Part shown: positions 31,761-39,611 of the stretch, piece after piece | Numbering within the stretch: position 1 is the first letter of the stretch | Layout of the letters: each line of letters begins with the position of its first letter | NCBI GenBank assembly: GCA_964638055.1 | Contig: CAZWXF010000001.1 | Location: 1-64,000, forward strand | From: Prado023 sp964638055 | GTDB taxonomy: Bacteria; Actinomycetota; Actinomycetes; S36-B12; CAIYMF01 | Direction: 5' to 3' | DNA: 64,000 bases | The notes under the pieces: model-generated | The model's database searches: none | Told to the model about the DNA's origin: nothing | What the model saw: only the letters and a program-made list of their open reading frames with translations | Made by a program: the position numbers and the translations under genes

Positions 31761-31815
31761 CCAGGGCGGTCGAGCCCCGCTGGTCGAGCTTGTCGAGACC
31801 AAGGCGGCCGAGCTC
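31761..31815 (+). repeat. Direct repeat unit A, copy 2
   Basis: Identical over 55 bases to 31531-31585. A partial third copy of the core (TGTCGAGACCAAGGCGG) follows at about 31830-31846. Confidence 0.85.
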
Positions 31816-31853
31816 CGCTGGTCGGGCTTGTCGAGACCAAGGCGGTCGAGCCC

Positions 31854-31908
31854 CGCTGGTGCTGCCGCGTGCGGACGGTGTGCTGAGCGGGTCTCGACGG
31901 GCTCGACC
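31854..31908 (+). repeat. Direct repeat unit B, copy 2
   Basis: Identical over 55 bases to 31686-31740. It ends the recognisable repeat cluster. Confidence 0.85.
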
Positions 31909-32205
31909 CGCGCACAGAGCTGAGCGCATGCAGCGGCGCGATCAGCTGTTGGGGCCCCGGCGATTTCGGCGATCCGGTGCCCGGCGTCCCTGCTGGTCCG
32001 CACCCGCGGGCCAGAACCCCTGCGCCGGCCCCGGACCACGAGACGACCGCGCTCGTCGGCGAGGCGAAGGTGGCCCTCGGTGACCTGCCGGTCGAGGGCA
32101 GGGCCCCCTCACCGGTCGGCAGGCGCGGCAGGCCGCGGCCCAGCGGCAGTCGGGGGAAGGTCGGCGGGACCCGGGCGTCGGTGTCCACCTCCGCCCCGGC
32201 AGTGG

Positions 32206-33396
32206 CTACCGGGCGGAGATCCCGGGCAGGCTCAGCATCCGGTCCAGCGCGACGCGCGCCCAGTGCGACGTCTGAGGATCCACCACGATCCGGTTCACCA
32301 CGTTGCCCGCCGCCAGGTTCTCCAGCGCCCAGACCAGGTGGGGCAGGTCGATCCGGTTCATCGTGGAGCAGTAGCACACAGAGCGGTCCAGGAAGCTGAT
32401 CTGCTTGTCCGGATGCTCGTTGGCCAGGCGCCGCACGAGGTTCAGCTCCGTGCCGATGGCCCAGGCGGAGCCGGGCTCGGCGCGGGTGATCGTTCGGATG
32501 ATGAACTCGGTCGATCCGATCAGGTCCGCCCTGGTCACGACATCGTGGCGGCACTCGGGATGAACGAGGATCTTCACGCCCGGGATGCGGGCCCGCGCCT
32601 CGTCGACGACCTCGGGGGTGAACCGGCCGTGCACCGAGCAGTGCCCGCGCCACAGGACGACCTTCGCCCGGCGCAGCTGCTCGTCGGAGAGTCCGCCGCC
32701 CGGCTTGTGGGGGTCGAACAGAACGCAGTCGTCCAGCGACAGTCCCAGCTCCAGCACGGCGGTGTTGCGCCCGAGGTGCTGGTCGGGCAGGAAGAAGACA
32801 CGCTCACCCTGTTCGAACGCCCACGTCATGGACTGATTGGCGTTGCTCGACGTGCAGATCGTGCCACCGTGGCGGCCCGTGAACGCCTTGATGGCCGCCG
32901 TGGAGTTCATGTACGTGACCGGGATCGTCCCCTCGGCCAGCCCCAGGTCCTCGAACCGCTCCCAGGCGTCCTGGACCTGCCCGATCTCCGCCATGTCCGC
33001 CATCGAGCAGCCAGCGGCGAGATCCGGTAGGACGACCTGCTGGCTCTGCGAGGTCAGGATGTCGGCACTCTCGGCCATGAAGTGCACGCCGCAGAAGACG
33101 ATGTACTCGGCGGCCGGGTTCGCGGCCGCCCGCTGTGCCAGCTTGAAGGAGTCCCCTGTGACGTCGGCGAACTGGATGACCTCGTCGCGCTGGTAGTGAT
33201 GCCCCAGGATGTATGCCCGCTCGCCGAGTGCGGCACGGGCCCGGCGCGCGCGCTCCACGAGGTTCGGATCGCTGGCCGGCGGCAGCGCCCCGGGGCACTC
33301 CACCCCTCGCTCGGTCTCGGGATCCGCGGACTGACCCAGGAGCAGAAGCGCGAGGGCTGTCGGTCGCGGCTCGACCCAGGTGGCCATGTCGGTCAT
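32206..33396 (-). CDS. nadA: Quinolinate synthase NadA
   Basis: NadA condenses iminoaspartate with dihydroxyacetone phosphate to quinolinate in de novo NAD synthesis and carries an oxygen-sensitive 4Fe-4S cluster. The 396-residue protein shows the family motifs ILGHHYQRDEV (63-73), VFCGVHFMAES (100-110), CSMADMA (130-136), VHPECRHDV (279-287) and CYCSTMN (341-347), which include the candidate cluster cysteines. I chose the ATG at 33396 because AGGAAGG lies upstream; ATG 33387 is an alternative. nadB and nadC, its usual operon partners, are absent, although the repeat-filled gap lies just downstream. Confidence 0.96.
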   Translation of the reverse strand: MTDMATWVEPRPTALALLLLGQSADPETERGVECPGALPPASDPNLVERARRARAALGERAYILGHHYQRDEVIQFADVTGDSFKLAQRAAANPAAEYIVFCGVHFMAESADILTSQSQQVVLPDLAAGCSMADMAEIGQVQDAWERFEDLGLAEGTIPVTYMNSTAAIKAFTGRHGGTICTSSNANQSMTWAFEQGERVFFLPDQHLGRNTAVLELGLSLDDCVLFDPHKPGGGLSDEQLRRAKVVLWRGHCSVHGRFTPEVVDEARARIPGVKILVHPECRHDVVTRADLIGSTEFIIRTITRAEPGSAWAIGTELNLVRRLANEHPDKQISFLDRSVCYCSTMNRIDLPHLVWALENLAAGNVVNRIVVDPQTSHWARVALDRMLSLPGISAR

Positions 33397-33520
33397 CGTG
33401 GGCGCCTTCCTGTGCAGGGCGGGTGCCCATCGTCCCACAGGTGGACGGGCAGCGCCCTCGAGGCGAATCCCCGCGCCGGTCCTCCGACCGCCCCTGATGC
33501 ACCGTGCCAGACTTCCGGCC

Positions 33521-34711
33521 GTGCGTGTCCTGCTGTGCCCAGCCCGGTTCGGACCGGATCTGGGACCTGCCCAGGTGGGCTCGGCCATCGCCCGAGGCTG
33601 GGCCGCGACCGCGCCGGGCGATCACGTGACCTGCCGTCCCCTCGGCACCTCCGGCCCGGATCTGGTCGAGGCGATCAGGGCAGGGCGCCCGGGTCTCCGC
33701 GGGAAGCAGGACGCGGGCCACGAAGGTCAGGCGCTGGCCGTCGTCGACGGCGTCGCCTGGATCGGGGGAGGACCAGGGGCCGAGGCGGACACGTCGCGGT
33801 CCCTGGGGCGCCTCATCGCGACCGCCCTCGCCGAAGGAGCCGATCGCGTCGTGGTCGGACTACCCGAAGGGGGCCCGCCGTGGGACGGGGGTGCGGGTCT
33901 GCTCGCCGCCCTGGGAGCCGGTGCCTTCGATGCGGCCGGCCGCTCGGTGCCGCTGCATCCGCCCCCGGTCGGGACGCAGGAGCCCTGGACGATCGCCGAG
34001 CTGGACCTTGGGCCGGCCCTGCGCCGCCTCTCCGGAACCGAGCTGATCCTGGCCACCGACGCCGACTTCCCCCTGCTCGGGCCGCGGGGGGTCGTCGAGC
34101 GCACCCACGACGAGCACGACCACCCGGCCGGGCCTCCCCACGCCGACCCCGCCCACCACGACCCCGCCCACCCCGACCCGGCCCACCACGACCCCGGTGC
34201 CGCGCTCCCTGACGCGCTCCCCCCTGCCGGGCTCGACCCGTACCTGCGCCGCTGGGCCGAGCTCCTGGGCCGCCTGCCCGACGGGAGGCACCCCGCGGTG
34301 ATCATCGGGTCAGGGGCCGGTGGGGGAGTGGGAGTGGCGCTGCTGCGGTTGGGAGCCCGCCGCGCGCCGGGTGCAGCGACGATGCTCGCCGCCCTGGACG
34401 TCGATCGCATCCTCACCGATGTCGACCTCGTGGTCCTCGCCGAGCCGGTGCTCGACCACACCTTCGCCCCACGCGCGGGGGGCATCGTGGCCCGGATGGC
34501 GCTCGCGCAGGCCCTGCCCGTCGTCGTGCTGGCCGGCGAGGCGCACCTGAGCCGCCGCGAGTGGATCCGCTCCGGGGTGAGCGCCTGCTTCGTCGTTCCC
34601 GCCACGCCCGAGGGAACCGTCGGTTCCGAGGCGCTGACCGCCCTGGCTGCTCGCGCCAGCCGAACGTGGTCACCCCCACACGACGGTGCCTCCCGCCACC
34701 GCGCAGGCTGA
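33521..34711 (+). CDS. Glycerate kinase family protein
   Basis: A 396-residue protein related to glycerate kinase type 1, which phosphorylates D-glycerate. The start VRVLLCPARFG matches the MRIVIAPDSFK opening of the family, and later blocks include GSGAGGGVGVALLRLGA and DLVVLAEPVLDHT, where classical enzymes have GAAGGLG and GE-D-Q motifs; the active site therefore looks altered. A His-rich insertion with four HxDPA repeats (34139-34198) sits mid-protein. The GTG at 33521 is chosen because the family start aligns; ATG 33497 is possible. A homologue (Rv2205c, from memory) occupies the same place before erpA. Confidence 0.82.
   Translation: MRVLLCPARFGPDLGPAQVGSAIARGWAATAPGDHVTCRPLGTSGPDLVEAIRAGRPGLRGKQDAGHEGQALAVVDGVAWIGGGPGAEADTSRSLGRLIATALAEGADRVVVGLPEGGPPWDGGAGLLAALGAGAFDAAGRSVPLHPPPVGTQEPWTIAELDLGPALRRLSGTELILATDADFPLLGPRGVVERTHDEHDHPAGPPHADPAHHDPAHPDPAHHDPGAALPDALPPAGLDPYLRRWAELLGRLPDGRHPAVIIGSGAGGGVGVALLRLGARRAPGAATMLAALDVDRILTDVDLVVLAEPVLDHTFAPRAGGIVARMALAQALPVVVLAGEAHLSRREWIRSGVSACFVVPATPEGTVGSEALTALAARASRTWSPPHDGASRHRAG
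34139..34198 (+). repeat. Coding 15-base tandem repeat (HxDPA x4)
   Basis: Four consecutive 15-base units encode H-A/H/P-D-P-A/G within the glycerate kinase-like gene. The reading frame is kept. It adds a flexible, His-rich loop that is likely surface exposed. Confidence 0.8.
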
Positions 34712-34933
34712 AGGCCTGGCCGCCGCGGCGGGACGTTGGTTGTCGGTCGCTGCGGATCCATGCGAGCATGGAGGCCTGTCACGACACCTCGATCGCCCCG
34801 GGAATGCCCGAGACAGGGCGGATGTTCCCAGCGATGAGGCCGTGAGTGCGTCAGCACGGTTCGTGCGCGTCGCGCGGCCAGTACACGCACGTCCCAGAGA
34901 CCGAAGCTCGACAAGGACAGGACCAGGAGCGAC

Positions 34934-35281
34934 ATGACCGCCGAGACCGCCGTCACCAACGGCATCCTGCTGACGACCACCGCCGCCGACAAGGTACGCG
35001 CCCTGCTCGAGGCCGAGGGTCGCGAAGACCTCTCGCTGCGGGTGGCGGTGCAGCCGGGTGGCTGCTCGGGCCTTCGCTACCAGCTCTTCTTCGACGAGCG
35101 CGCACTCGACGGCGACCAGGTCAAGGACTTCGACGGCGTGGCCGTCGTGGTCGACCGCATGAGCGCGCCGTACCTCACCGGGGCGACGATCGACTTCGTC
35201 GACTCGATCGAGAAGCAGGGGTTCACCATCGACAACCCCAACGCCACGGGCTCGTGCGCCTGCGGTGACTCCTTCCACTGA
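34934..35281 (+). CDS. erpA: HesB/IscA-type iron-sulfur insertion protein ErpA
   Basis: A 115-residue A-type carrier that delivers Fe-S clusters to apoproteins. The three ligands are visible: Cys44 in PGGCSGLRYQ and Cys108/Cys110 in GSCACGDSF. Shine-Dalgarno AGGAGCGAC precedes the ATG. Its conserved place next to adoK and the respiratory genes fits a role in maturing Rieske and other clusters; LipA and NadA encoded here also need clusters. A strong hairpin follows the stop codon. Confidence 0.95.
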   Translation: MTAETAVTNGILLTTTAADKVRALLEAEGREDLSLRVAVQPGGCSGLRYQLFFDERALDGDQVKDFDGVAVVVDRMSAPYLTGATIDFVDSIEKQGFTIDNPNATGSCACGDSFH

Positions 35282-35305
35282 CGCCGACGCCACTGGGCGT
35301 CGGCG
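35282..35305 (+). terminator. Hairpin after erpA
   Basis: Perfect 10-bp stem CGCCGACGCC / GGCGTCGGCG with a four-base ACTG loop, starting one base after the erpA TGA. There is no T-tract, as is common for actinobacterial terminators. It separates erpA from adoK. Confidence 0.65.
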
Positions 35306-35350
35306 CTCGGGGAGGACGCGCTCGGGGAGGACGACGGGGGTGTGCGCCTG

Positions 35351-36337
35351 ATGCGGGTGATCGTCACGGGGTCCATCGCCACCGATCACCTGATGACGTT
35401 CCCGGGTCGGTTCGCCGACTCGATCGTCCCCGAGCAGCTGGGCAACATCTCACTGTCGTTCCTGGTCGACGAGCTGGAGGTCCGCCGCGGGGGAGTGGCG
35501 GCCAACATCTCGTTCGGCATGGGCATGCTGGGGCTCAACCCGATCCTCGTCGGCGCGGTGGGCCCGGACTTCGGTGACTATCGATCGTGGCTGAGCCGCC
35601 ACGGCGTCGACACCGAGTGGGTGCATGTCTCAGAGCTGCGGCACACCGCGCGCTTCGTCTGCACCACCGACGTGGACGCCAACCAGATCGCGACGTTCTA
35701 TGCCGGGGCCATGCAGGAGGCACGCGAGATCGAGCTCGGGCCGGTGATCGAGCGAGTGGGAGGCGTCGACCTCGTCGTGGTGGGGGCCAACGATCCCTTT
35801 GCCATGCTGCGACATACCGCGGAGTGCCGGTTCCGCGGCATCCCCTTCGCGGCCGACCCCTCCCAGCAGCTCGCCCGCATGGACGGTGCCCAGATCCGCG
35901 AGCTCGTCGACGGTGCCGCCTACCTCTTCACCAACGAGTACGAGGCCGCGCTGACAGAGCAGAAGACCGGCTGGTCGAACGCCGAGATCCTCGCCCGTGT
36001 GGGCACCCGTGTGACCACGCTCGGTTCCAAGGGGGCGCGGGTGGAGCAGGCGGGGGAGCCCGTGCTCGAGGTGCCGGCGGCCGTGGAGACCCAGCGACTC
36101 GACCCGACAGGCGTCGGCGATGCCTTCCGTGCCGGGTTCCTGGCGGGCCTGGGCTGGGGCGTCGGACTGCCCCGATGCGCACAGGTGGGCTCGCTTCTGG
36201 CGACCCACGTGATCGAGACGATCGGCACCCAGGAGTACGCCCCCGGGACTGCCCTGTTCCTCGCCCGGATGGCCGAGGCGTACGGGAGCCACGCCGCGGA
36301 GGAGATCGCGCCGCACCTGCGCCTCGCACGTCCCTGA
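35351..36337 (+). CDS. adoK: PfkB-family adenosine kinase
   Basis: A 328-residue ribokinase-fold enzyme, predicted to phosphorylate adenosine to AMP. The start MRVIVTGSIATDHLMTFPGRF, the RGGVAANISFGMGMLG segment (46-61) and the anion-hole/catalytic motif DPTGVGDAFRAGF (251-263, Asp257) closely resemble the M. tuberculosis adenosine kinase Rv2202c as I remember it. That relation, rather than generic sugar kinase, is why adoK is named; a sugar kinase remains possible. The ATG at 35351 aligns with that homologue; GTG 35342 is an alternative. GGAGG and GGGGG stretches lie upstream. Confidence 0.88.
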   Translation: MRVIVTGSIATDHLMTFPGRFADSIVPEQLGNISLSFLVDELEVRRGGVAANISFGMGMLGLNPILVGAVGPDFGDYRSWLSRHGVDTEWVHVSELRHTARFVCTTDVDANQIATFYAGAMQEAREIELGPVIERVGGVDLVVVGANDPFAMLRHTAECRFRGIPFAADPSQQLARMDGAQIRELVDGAAYLFTNEYEAALTEQKTGWSNAEILARVGTRVTTLGSKGARVEQAGEPVLEVPAAVETQRLDPTGVGDAFRAGFLAGLGWGVGLPRCAQVGSLLATHVIETIGTQEYAPGTALFLARMAEAYGSHAAEEIAPHLRLARP

Positions 36338-36346
36338 CCCCCGGCC

Positions 36347-37072
36347 ATGTCGACCGAGCCGCCGCCATCCAGGTTCCGGTTGCCGGACCCGGCGCAGACC
36401 CGCGTCGGGCAGGAGATGGTCGCCGTGGGTGGTGACCTGAGCCCCGGCCTTCTGTTGGCCGGCTATCGCAGCGGCCTCTTCGCCCTCCCGCACGAGGTGG
36501 AGCGCGGCCGCGACGTCCTGGGCTGGTGGTCTCCCGACCCCAGGGGCGTGCTCGTGCCGGCGAGGGTCGAGGTGAGCCGGTCGCTGCGCAGGTCGATCAG
36601 GCGTGCGTGGGTCAGCATCGACCAGGCCTTCGATGCGGTCGTGGCCGGTTGCGCCGACCCGTCGCGTCCCCACGGGTGGATCACCGAGGAGTACCGCGAG
36701 GCCTACAACGTCCTGCACGCCCTCGGCTGGGCCCATTCGGTGGAGGTCTGGGACTCCGACGGCCTGGCCGGCGGCCTGTTCGGCGTGGAGCTGGGCGGCC
36801 TGTTCGCGGCGGAGTCGAAGTTCCACGTGCGGACCGACGCCTCGAAGGTGGCCGTCGCCGCGCTCGCCCACTGCCTGGCCGGCGACCGCCGCCGGCTCAT
36901 CGACGTCCAGTGGGCCACGCCACACCTGCTCAGCCTCGGGGTCGTCGAGATCCCCCGCACGCAGTACCTCAGGCGACTTCGCCAGACCCGTCGGGTGCCA
37001 GCGGCACTGCGCCCGACGGCGCGCCTGGACTGGCTGGCCGTTGGCCCGGAGGCTGACCGGGCGACACCCTGA
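36347..37072 (+). CDS. aat: Leucyl/phenylalanyl-tRNA-protein transferase
   Basis: Aat adds Leu or Phe from aminoacyl-tRNA to N-terminal Lys or Arg, marking proteins for the N-degron pathway (ClpS/ClpP). The 241-residue protein shows the family blocks VAVGGDLSPGLLLAGYRSGLF (split near 20-40), LGWWSPDPRGVL, HGWITEEYREAY and FAAESKFH. It starts nine bases after adoK and is probably in the same transcript. Its 3' end overlaps the 3' end of the convergent TusA-like gene by 104 bases. Confidence 0.96.
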   Translation: MSTEPPPSRFRLPDPAQTRVGQEMVAVGGDLSPGLLLAGYRSGLFALPHEVERGRDVLGWWSPDPRGVLVPARVEVSRSLRRSIRRAWVSIDQAFDAVVAGCADPSRPHGWITEEYREAYNVLHALGWAHSVEVWDSDGLAGGLFGVELGGLFAAESKFHVRTDASKVAVAALAHCLAGDRRRLIDVQWATPHLLSLGVVEIPRTQYLRRLRQTRRVPAALRPTARLDWLAVGPEADRATP

Positions 37073-37490
37073 CGACATGGATCAGCACCGGTCCGGGCCG
37101 GGGGTTCGGTGCGTGGGGCTCGGTCGACGCGGCCCCCGGTGCCGCGCTGTCGACCGGTTCGGGCACCGGCGGGTCCCCGCGGCCCTCCGCAGCAGGCGGG
37201 AGTGCGCCTGATGCTCGTAGGACGGCTGCCAGCACGTTGGCCAGCCGGTCCGACGCCGGGTCGATCTCCTCGGCGCCGGCGAGCTCGTGTCCGCGCAGGC
37301 GACACCAGGCGGGCACGTCGTGCGCGGCTGCGGGATCGTCGCTGAGCAGGGTGACCGTCCCCCCGGCGGCCAGGGCACGTGCGGCCCGGGCCAGCCTGAT
37401 GATCGGCACCGGGCAGAGAACCCCGCGGGCATCGACGAGCACGTCCCGTGGCCCGGTGCGTGATGGGTCGCCTTCGGCCGTGAGGCTCAT
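36969..37490 (-). CDS. TusA-family sulfurtransferase with C-terminal extension
   Basis: A 173-residue protein whose first 95 residues form a TusA domain with the CPxP motif (DARGVLCPVPI, Cys26). TusA proteins relay persulfide sulfur from a cysteine desulfurase. The tail from about residue 100 is Pro/Ala/Gly-rich, unlike known TusA, and is encoded across the 3' end of aat on the other strand (36969-37072), so part of it may be read-through after loss of an earlier stop. The ATG overlaps the stop of the cysteine desulfurase gene (four bases), which indicates a donor-acceptor pair. Confidence 0.85.
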   Translation of the reverse strand: MSLTAEGDPSRTGPRDVLVDARGVLCPVPIIRLARAARALAAGGTVTLLSDDPAAAHDVPAWCRLRGHELAGAEEIDPASDRLANVLAAVLRASGALPPAAEGRGDPPVPEPVDSAAPGAASTEPHAPNPRPGPVLIHVVRVSPGQPPGQRPASPGAPSGAVPLAPDGSGEVA

Positions 37491-38623
37491 CCGCCGGCCT
37501 TCGCCTCTGCCGACCGCCGGGCGGCGCTGATCGCACTGGGCAGGACCGCGAGGAACTCCGCGACGTCGCGCTCGGAGACCTCGGGTGCCAGGCTGACCCG
37601 CAGGCTGCCGTGCGTCATGGCGCCCATCGCGGCCAGCACGTGGCTGGGCCGGCGCGTGTCGGCGCTGCAGGCGGATCCGGAGCTCACTGCGAAGCCGAGC
37701 CTGTCCAGCTCCCCCACGAGCCGCTCCCCGTCGGCCTCGACGATCGTGAAGCACGCGATGTGGGGGGCCCGGTCGACGTCCGAGCCCAGAACCAGGACGT
37801 CATCGGCCAGCCTCGGCACCTCCTGGCGCAGCCGGGCGATCAGCACGTCCCGGCGCGGCAGGGTCGTGGGGATCGTGACGACGGCCTCCTCCAGTGCGGT
37901 CGCGGCGGCAACGACAGCCGGGATGTCGGGGAAGCCGGCCGGGCGGCCCGCCTCGTCGGTGGGCCAGGGGGAACGCCAGCGCACGCCGCTGCGGATCGCC
38001 AGGACCCCGACGCCCGCTGGCCCGCCCCACTTGTGCGAGCTCCCGAACAGGACGTCCCAGGTGCCGGGCATGGGCATGTGTCCCAGGGAGGCGCACGCAT
38101 CCACCACGAGAGGCACCTCGGCCGCCGCGGTGATCTCGTGCACGGCACCGAGCGGCTGGACGGTGCCGACCTCCTGGTTCGCATGCTGGACGGCGACCAG
38201 CGCGACTCCGCCGGCGCGCACGCAACGGCGCAGGGCGGCCACATCCAGGCGGCCCTGGCTGTCGACCGGGACGATCCTGGGACCATCGTCGGGGTTGGCC
38301 CAGTCGGCTGCTCGCAGGATGCCCGAATGCTCCACTGCAGAGGTCACGATGGAGCGGCCGGCCCGCCTGCGCCCGCGGGCGAGCCCGAGCACGGCGAGGT
38401 GTCCGGCGTGGGTGCCCGACGTGGTGAACGACACCTCCTGGGGCAGGACACCGAGCACTCCCGCCACGGCGGCCCGCGCGGCATCGAGCAGCTGGCGTGC
38501 CAGGCGCCCGTCGCGGTGGAGTCGCCCGGGATCGGCCCAGCCGTGATCGAGCGCGGCAGAGAGCGCCCGGCGGGCAGAGTCGGTGACGGGCAGGCCGGAG
38601 GCCGCGTCGAAATTGCGCGACAT
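37487..38623 (-). CDS. Cysteine desulfurase (NifS/IscS-like aminotransferase class V)
   Basis: A 378-residue PLP enzyme that removes sulfur from cysteine as a persulfide. The PLP lysine is Lys198 in GSSHKWGGPAG, the catalytic cysteine is Cys319 in SSGSACSADTR, and VDACASLGH carries the Asp that holds the cofactor. It is paired with a TusA-type acceptor, which suggests sulfur supply for tRNA thiolation, molybdopterin or Fe-S work; the target is not known. The ATG lies seven bases after a TACCTT box, near-leaderless, and is divergent from ctaC. Confidence 0.94.
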   Translation of the reverse strand: MSRNFDAASGLPVTDSARRALSAALDHGWADPGRLHRDGRLARQLLDAARAAVAGVLGVLPQEVSFTTSGTHAGHLAVLGLARGRRRAGRSIVTSAVEHSGILRAADWANPDDGPRIVPVDSQGRLDVAALRRCVRAGGVALVAVQHANQEVGTVQPLGAVHEITAAAEVPLVVDACASLGHMPMPGTWDVLFGSSHKWGGPAGVGVLAIRSGVRWRSPWPTDEAGRPAGFPDIPAVVAAATALEEAVVTIPTTLPRRDVLIARLRQEVPRLADDVLVLGSDVDRAPHIACFTIVEADGERLVGELDRLGFAVSSGSACSADTRRPSHVLAAMGAMTHGSLRVSLAPEVSERDVAEFLAVLPSAISAARRSAEAKAGG

Positions 38624-38759
38624 GTCGCCAAAGGTAGCCGCACCCCCGCTCCCCGGCCGGGCCGTCCTGCGCTAGTCTCCCCACGTCCGCCGAGGGGCTG
38701 CCGATGGCCGGTTCCCGCCGCGCCCGACCGCTCCGCAACAGCCGAGGGGATTGCTCGAA

Positions 38760-39611
38760 GTGACAGAGGATCCACGCCGCAGGTCAGGGCCACGGGCCAG
38801 ATTGGCCGTGGTCGGGCTGATCGGGCTCCCGCTGCTCCTGGGTGGATGCAGCGCTCGCGAGGCGCTGTCGTTCAACGCTCCCGAGGGGATCACCGAGCAG
38901 AGCAGGACGTTCGAGAACCTCTGGTTCGGCGCCTGGGTGGCGGTGGCGTTCGTCGGCCTGTTCACCGCCGGCCTCATCATCTACGCGGCCGTGCGCTACC
39001 GGCACCGCGAGGGAGATCCTGCGCCCAAGCAGCTGCGCTACAACATCCCGCTCGAGGTCATGTACACCTTCGTCCCCCTGGTCCTGATCCTCGGGATGTT
39101 CTACTTCACGGTGCGCGACCAGAACGAGCTCACCGCCGTCTCCCAGACCCCGGACAACACTGTGGGCGTGGTCGGCTTCCGGTGGAGCTGGGCGTTCAAC
39201 TATGAGGAGGGCGTCTACGACATCGGGACGGCCGAGCCCGACGACACGCCGACCCTGTACCTCCCGGTCAACGAGTCCGTGGTCTTCGGGCTGCAGAGCC
39301 CCGACGTCATCCACTCCTTCTGGATCCCGGCCTTCCTGACCAAGATGGATGTCTTCCCCGACAGGCTCAACGAGTTCGAGGTGACCCCCAACAAGGTGGG
39401 CACGTTCGAGGGTCGCTGCGCGGAGCTGTGCGGCACCGACCACGCACGCATGCTGTTCCGAGTCAGGGTCGTCGAGCGCGCCGAGTATGACCAGCACATC
39501 GCGGACCTTCGCGCCCGCGGCCAGGTCGGCAGGATCGAGACCGACCGGATCTCGCGTGAGGGCGAGCGCTACTGGGAGACCGACCGCTACCCGGAGAGGG
39601 CATCATCATGA
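38760..39611 (+). CDS. ctaC: Cytochrome c oxidase subunit II (CuA subunit)
   Basis: A 283-residue lipoprotein. The signal ends in a lipobox (LLLGGC, Cys30), two transmembrane helices follow (about 55-78 and 96-116), and the extracytoplasmic cupredoxin domain holds the CuA ligands Cys220, Cys224, His228 and Met231 in CAELCGTDHARM plus the upstream His in VIHSFW. CuA takes electrons from cytochrome c domains, in this chain QcrC. I prefer GTG 38760, nine bases after GAGGGGA, over TTG 38751, which touches it. Its stop overlaps ctaD by four bases. Confidence 0.97.
   Translation: MTEDPRRRSGPRARLAVVGLIGLPLLLGGCSAREALSFNAPEGITEQSRTFENLWFGAWVAVAFVGLFTAGLIIYAAVRYRHREGDPAPKQLRYNIPLEVMYTFVPLVLILGMFYFTVRDQNELTAVSQTPDNTVGVVGFRWSWAFNYEEGVYDIGTAEPDDTPTLYLPVNESVVFGLQSPDVIHSFWIPAFLTKMDVFPDRLNEFEVTPNKVGTFEGRCAELCGTDHARMLFRVRVVERAEYDQHIADLRARGQVGRIETDRISREGERYWETDRYPERASS

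Larger units (their letters stand above)
31461..32205. other. Gene-free convergent region with repeats and scaffold gap
   Basis: This 745-base stretch between the 3' ends of corA and nadA holds the direct-repeat cluster (31531-31908) and a 100-N gap. From 31909 to 32205 both strands have open but unrecognisable Pro/Ala/Arg-rich frames without start signals; I see no supported gene there. Confidence 0.6.

Noticed and set aside
31909..32205. Open frame downstream of nadA on the minus strand that might be a partial nadB
   Set aside because: The Pro/Ala/Arg/Ser-rich translation shows no FAD motif or other L-aspartate oxidase feature.
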